Assembly (NCBI RefSeq): GCF_910592395.1
Contig: NC_088311.1
Location: forward strand, 20,030,501 to 20,094,500
Direction: 5' to 3'
Length of the DNA: 64,000 bases
Source: Lineus longissimus
Lineage: Eukaryota; Nemertea; Pilidiophora; Heteronemertea; Lineidae
Part shown: positions 58,753-64,000 of the stretch, in pieces
How positions within the stretch are numbered: the first letter of the stretch is position 1
How the letters are laid out: each line of letters opens with the position of its first letter
Made by a program: the position numbers and the translations under genes
Notes under the pieces: model-generated
The model's database searches: none
What the model saw: only the letters and a program-made list of their open reading frames with translations
What the model was told of the DNA's origin: nothing

Positions 58753-61385
58753 CTGCAGCACAAGAGCCTTGTAAACTTCCCCATCTTGCATATGAACACG
58801 TCTCACTTACAATCAATCGCAATCTGTTTATATGATATGTACTGCGTATCTAGTGTTACTCAAACACCTGACACATCATAACTGTCACCTGATTAGCATA
58901 CGTAATCTACTCAGTCGGTTTTAATTAGCGGTAGACGACAGCAGCATATATTGTCCTTTGATTATAAGAAACGCTCTATGATGACATTACATTGAAGGGA
59001 TCAGTACCATTACAATACAATGATGTAAAGACACTGTCTGTTCTAAAGTGTAGATAAATATTTTGAGCAAGCAGGTTACAAAGCCACTGTAAACCCATAA
59101 ATAATCTATGTGCATCCATGAATAAATCAGAAATATGTACTGTCAATAGATCTTTGGACAGCTTTCAGTTTCGTAATGTCCACGATCCATATGAAGCGAT
59201 GCCAACAAATTGATACTTCTGCACACCAAAATCTGGATTATCAGTTGCAAGATCCATAATGCATCACTATTCACTGTAAATATTTGGTCCAATTTTGATT
59301 AGGGTGATACCAATGGTTGGTGTATGTATCCATATGAACTGTTGCTTAACGAATGGATAATTCTGCACCCCAAACAGTGTGATATCAACAACGTCCAATG
59401 ATGTACCCCAATCTGTCGAGGAAGTTCTCTGGTCAATTTTGAGTTGGGCACATGCAGTCCATGAATGTATCCATTTGTAGCAATGTTGAAAACATAATTC
59501 TTCACCACCAAAATTTATATTTCCATTAGCGGTATATTCTTAATATCTCCAATCTCCTATCTATCGAAAAATGTTGGTACATTTTGAGTTTGGGGACATC
59601 CCTGAATATATCGATATGAGATGAGGCCAAACAAACTGATAATTTCACACCAACAAATTTACATTTTTAGTTGTGTGAGCCAAAAGGTATAAGACACATT
59701 TTTGATGATATCCATCATGTATCCCTATCAACAGATGCTGAAAGCTACATGTAGTATTTAAGAGACCTATGTTGCAATCATAGTGCATTTAAGACAATAT
59801 TTTAAACTGATAAACAAATGACACTCTACGAACACATGTGTCCTGTTCCCCTTTTTGCATGCAAGCCCAATACAGCGTATATAGGCCTTCATTATTATAC
59901 ATTTCATCTAGATACAAGTCCTCTTCATGTAAGGTAGAGTGGTACAGTTACAGCCACAGTACAATAACAGCAATATAGTGTGGAAAACAGCTGGCAGTGC
60001 CATTTGTTACTCTGGATTTAGTAACCTAGAAGTCGAGGGTGCCAATCATATCTATTGTCTAGACCGTTGACAGCAGCTGATGTTATTTTTTTCAATGTAT
60101 TTGATAATTTCAATACATTATGTACTGCAGCACAACTGCAGAAAATACATTTGATTAGATTGATATGAAATTGTTAAGCTGTTCTGCTGTCAATCTGGAT
60201 GAAAAGGTTAATGCGGTAACAGCTAGGTCAGGGCTGATTGCAGCATCTGTTGCTCATTCTTTGTTTGATGTTAGAAGATATTGAAGCCAACCTGTGGATG
60301 GATCTATCTGACCTGAACTCTCACCAGGACCCACAGATATGTTGAAGATATATCGACCTTGTCAGCAATGGGAGATGGTTCACCGATATCTAACCAGGTC
60401 TTTGATGACACTTTGATTAACTGATCCCATCCTCCAATTGCAAGCTTTTGGATGGTTGCTAGTGTCTTTTAGGAATGATGCATTGCAAAGACCCGCCGAG
60501 GGAGGATGGTTGATCCTCTGCTTGTCTGGAAAATCCCTCTACTGATGGGCATCAGCAAATCTCTATCTGTCACCCTGCGGCCAATCCTTCCACAGTAGAC
60601 CTCTGTATCTTTCCCAAAATATGCTCAATTGAATTTACATAAAGTGTGAGTGCATTTTAGAAACCATAAAAAGACCTGCTATAGGAGGATAGGTCCACCC
60701 TGGAGGTGTGCATGATTTAAGAATGAGCTTTTACTCATCCGAAGGGGAGGGGGTTATGCAACTCATAGAAAAGATGCAACTCGTAGTTTTGAATGGATTA
60801 ATGAATGGGAACAGGATGTAGGGATTCATCTGAGGGAAAGGTTTGATAAAATTCCAAACGGAACTTTAGAAATAGGAACGATATGAAAGATTTCTCCACA
60901 TTTATAACTAATCTATTCGGACAGAAGTCATTTCATCCAGTGAAAACCTCTGTGATGTGCAGCAGCAGTGTCAACGTCTCAAGAAAGCCTCTCAAGACAC
61001 TTGTAATGTCTCTCTCGGCTTTCTGAGTCGGGATGAAATCCCATTAGTCCAAATAATTGGCCTGAGCTGCTTGGTGTGATGGTATTAGCTCCACGAAGAG
61101 CTCTCAACAAAGTGGTCAGTCAAAGGCGATTTGATTTGGAAGAGTCAGAGTGGCCAGGCGTGCTAATGGCTTTTGTAGGAAGCAAATTCTTTATAGTAAT
61201 CATCATCAATCAAGTGCTCTATCTCTTTGGGGATTTTGCAGATGAATTACGAAATGGGTTACACTTTTACCCCTCCTGTAGGTTATTTATTTGCCCTGGC
61301 ATTAAAGTTAAAGTTTTGGGTTTATAGCCTGATATCAACAGCAGTAGATTTTGTCAACCGACATTGCACTTTAACCCTGGGCTAT
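58753..61385. other. unfeatured stretch with one MITE end
   Basis: About 2.6 kb. The only recognised item is the left end of the GGTACARTTATAG MITE family at 59930-60008 (taaggtagagtggtacagtt followed by acag). Its right end is not found. No gene was seen. Confidence 0.4.
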
Positions 61386-61650
61386 CTTGCAACCTCAGGA
61401 TGGAGGTGGATCAGCCACACTCTAAGGAAGCCCAACTCAAGCATAACTAGGCAAGCCTCGACTCGGAATCCACAAGGGAAAACAAAGGGGGGAAGGCCAA
61501 AGAAGCCCTGGCCACGAGACACCATGGCAGATGCGAGACTGATGGGAATAGTTGGCAGGAAGTGGAAAAGGTGGCAAAGAACAGGCAGTGATTGCAGAAC
61601 TTCGGAAGTGCGTAGATGACCTATGCATCAATAAGGCATAAGTAAGTCTG
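61386..61650 (+). mobile_element. LINE endonuclease/reverse-transcriptase 3' fragment
   Basis: The frame reads SGWRWISHTLRKPNSSITRQ, ASTRNPQGKTKGGRPKKPWP and RDTMADARLMGIVGRKW, the typical C-terminal tail of RTE/CR1-like LINE proteins (W-x-GH-LR-P-x-x-SI-RQA-x-x-x-NPQGKRKRGRPK-TW-RD). It then frays through a frame change near aaccgg/aggcagtg and ends in ataaggcataagtaagt, resembling the usual 3' end of the ORF. RT and endonuclease domains are absent: a 5'-truncated dead copy. Confidence 0.8.
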
Positions 61651-62990
61651 TGATACTGCTAATCATTGGGATTAGCATTTGATTAGTGGCAGTATTCATC
61701 TACCTCTAATACTAGTGAATTGCTGCTAGGATTGAAATGAGCATTCGCCACATGATTCGACGGCACTATAGTTACAGAGAAAACAATTTCAAAACTTATG
61801 TGAGCATACTGCATAGTTTATTTGGACTGGTCTTGTCAAACAACCTCAACAGAAAATACAAAGAATATCAGAGAATATTCGTTGATGGCAGCACCTCACA
61901 TGTCTGATGAGGAATAGGATCATGACATCATCTACCTAGTTCTCATCAGTTCTCTTAACTCTTTCGTTTCCGCAGGGTTTTTGAAGTCTACCGTACCCCT
62001 GGTATAGACCGGGCAGCCTGGATCCCAACTTACGGTAGCTTAGGAAACAAGCTAGCATACCACAATCTTAGGGATGAGGTCTGCATGGAATTGAGCGCAG
62101 CGCTGACATCTTGTTTTTTTCAGGTGTAACCAACAGAAAACTTATAGGGACTGGGGTGAACAATAGAAATCGGGGGAAATCTGGCAGTACGGAATACCGC
62201 AGGCCAGTAGTACAAAGGTGCAGAAGCGAAAAGTTGACACTCATTGAGTTCATTTAACACTTCATCACTAATCATTTTTATCTTGTTATGTATGTCAAAA
62301 TATCAAGACACCGAGATCCAGATGGATGATGTTATGTTCCATAAGGTGCTAGCCTAAACTTTTAGAACTTGTCTTCAATAAATGCATTCTTAAAGTAACA
62401 CACTACGTAGAAGAGGGCAGACGGTGAATGGCAAGAAACTTATGGTGAGAAATGTAGTTGGCCTAACTGTAAACTGCAAATTTTTTCTTATTTCTCAAGA
62501 TTTAGGCAAGATATTGCCTGTGCTTTAGCTAACTCAAGCAATGTTACAGTTCCATGTAGTGCAATAAGCCTTTGTCATGTTACTGTCACACTGGAATGCC
62601 TCAGTTGAGATTGCCTTTGGGCCAGTTCCACTCAGACTCAAAGTTTGGCCACCATCTTTCCATCATACATTACATTACATGTATCTCAGGCTTGATTAGA
62701 CAAAATTTCAGCTGAGCACCAGGCCCTTGGGCCTCTTGTTGCAATTCACAAAAATGTCTGATAAAAATCTCATTTTCAAAAATCTTTAGGCGGATTTAAT
62801 ACCAATGTCTTTCCTGTTTCCGAATAAGAAAAACATTTTCATGATTTTTTAATACTTATGTGACATGATATTATGATGAAATCTGCAAATATCAAATGCT
62901 TGCGAAAAATTTGGCAGTTTAAAGTATCAGCTTGGCACATGTATATATTGTCGAACTGAGAATATATCTTTGTCATGTTTGCGTAAGGTT
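61651..62990. other. unfeatured stretch with one HINE-like end
   Basis: About 1.3 kb in which only the fragment at 62708-62741 was recognised. Confidence 0.4.
62708..62741 (-). mobile_element. 5' end of an aacaagaggccc-type HINE-like element
   Basis: On the minus strand it reads aacaagaggcccaagggcct followed by ggtgctcagctga, matching the 5' end of the element at 47352. No matching 3' hairpin was found to its left, so the element is truncated or its remainder has decayed. Confidence 0.55.
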
Positions 62991-63376
62991 TGTTGATACC
63001 ATGCTCTAATCTGACAGACGCAAGAAGCAACAAATTTGTTGATATGGCTAAAGGGTTAATTAATGAAAAGCGTTAGATATCACTTGATTTATCACCTCCT
63101 GATATCGCCCAAGGAACATTAAATATTGTTAAAGATATGAGTTGGCTGATTTCAAAGGCAGTATACTTGACTACTCTGGCATGGGAGGAGCAAGGAAAAT
63201 CAGCAATAGATGAAAAGAAAGCTCGGAATGCTGTTCTTAATGATCAAGGGCACCCTATACCATTTCATCTACAAAATACTTTTGATAATCTAAATACTTT
63301 TCAAACAATGATACATAATTCTAACTCACATCCTAATTCCAAACCTTCTATAAGCAATAAATGTAATACTTTTTAA
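62987..63376 (+). pseudogene. unidentified reading frame with one in-frame TAG
   Basis: From about 62987 the plus frame reads LIPCSNLTDARSNKFVDMAK, GLINEKR, a TAG, then ISLDLSPPDIAQGTLNIVKD, MSWLISKAVYLTTLAWEEQG, KSAIDEKKARNAVLNDQGHP and a Ser/Asn-rich tail to a stop at 63374. Composition before the tail looks protein-like, including an amphipathic EEQGKSAIDEKKARNAVL segment. I do not recognise it. It could be part of a decayed transposon ORF or an unrelated exon. Since the frame crosses a stop codon it is probably not an intact gene. Confidence 0.3.
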
Positions 63377-64000
63377 ACAAAACAAGATTTATTAGACTAT
63401 ACTGAATTCTTTGATTCGACAGTTGTCATTTTATGAGCAACATGTATGAATTCTGACACCACCTAAAAATAGGCCTATGTTGAACCACCAATGTCATGTA
63501 ACTTTCACCATCAGATTTTAAAGATAAACATTTCAAGAATGCTATGAATATGTATTTTATCAAAACAGTGAACTTTATTAAATCATCTTTATATATACAA
63601 GCAACTATAAATTTGTTCAAATATTTAAACATCCTAAAAGAACACAATATAAATCATCATTAAGTACCTTTATCACCATTTAACGCACAATAAACAGTTG
63701 AAATAAAACTAATTTTATTTACAATTCATTCATTTTTTTAATTCATTAATTTCTTATAATACAAAATACATTACCCTTTCATTATTATAATCTTTCATTA
63801 TCAACATGATCAATGTAGCAACATCATCGTTGATCAAAGACATTGTTCTAAAACCAAGAACAAATAAAGACAAGTCTTTTTTCTTAGTCTTTATTTATTT
63901 TTGATGCAACCTATATTTCAATCACATGAATTAAGCAAGACATTATTTATAAGCTGATATGTAATTAATTATAATTTATTGGACATTCATTTATTGAGCA
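63377..64000. other. AT-rich end of the window
   Basis: Very AT-rich sequence with runs such as aattcattcatttttttaat. No gene or repeat unit was recognised; it may belong to the same insertion as the frame just before it. Confidence 0.4.

Overview
The window is animal nuclear DNA. It has small coding exons with GT-AG boundaries, introns of 0.2 to more than 20 kb, and many short transposons, minisatellites and retroelement pieces. The host coding signal is one minus-strand gene for a multi-PDZ scaffold protein of the MPDZ/PATJ (InaD-like) family. The linker and PDZ sequences look most like MPDZ. The repeats (microsatellite-tailed elements with GGCC palindromes near the 5' end, Tc/mariner-like MITEs) resemble those of marine invertebrates, and I would guess a lophotrochozoan such as a mollusc. 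That guess is weak.

Host gene, read right to left: fourteen exons with mutually compatible phases run from 36594 down to 332 (about 2.0 kb of coding sequence, about 670 residues). They encode an acidic linker, a PDZ domain split over three exons (36.2, 26.8 and 25.5 kb), a proline-rich and acidic linker (23.3 and 22.1 kb), a second PDZ (7.2 and 6.2 kb), a Pro/Lys and Thr-rich linker (5.4 and 3.7 kb), a third PDZ with a GLGF loop (3.2, 2.8 and 2.5 kb), then an acidic charged region (2.1 kb) and a Ser-rich region (0.4 kb). Both ends of the gene lie outside the window. A possible extra microexon lies at 58.7 kb.

Retrotransposon, about 27.09-35.24 kb: a Ty3/gypsy-type LTR element sits in sense orientation in the 9.3-kb intron between the exons at 36.2 and 26.8 kb and makes up most of that intron. 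In its own 5'-3' order (minus strand) it carries a remnant LTR end, a TGGCGACCC primer-binding site, an intact SGNH/GDSL-hydrolase-like ORF, gag with a CCHC knuckle, pol in the -1 frame (protease, RT, RNase H, integrase zinc finger), and a separate integrase-core ORF. A deletion/frameshift has removed the start of the integrase core. An SGNH hydrolase between the primer-binding site and gag is the most unusual arrangement in the window.

Other mobile DNA: three near-identical 1.1-1.2-kb elements (11.67, 17.43 and 53.49 kb) end in (ACG)n and a terminal hairpin. A related 2-kb element (47.35-49.41 kb) ends in (ACGG)n, and there are end fragments at 51.1 and 62.7 kb. They look like non-autonomous Helentron-type (HINE-like) elements. 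Smaller items are a TA-flanked 247-bp MITE (24.3 kb), a second MITE family in four copies, a pogo-like MITE (1.4 kb), a tRNA-derived SINE (13 kb), LINE 3' fragments (5.8, 61.4 and possibly 9.3 kb), fold-back repeats, and tandem arrays with units of 21, 28, 42, 80 and 104 bp. Four partial copies of the 5' end of one PDZ exon lie in tandem with their splice acceptors (7.25-7.63 kb). I found no convincing tRNA, rRNA or CRISPR array.
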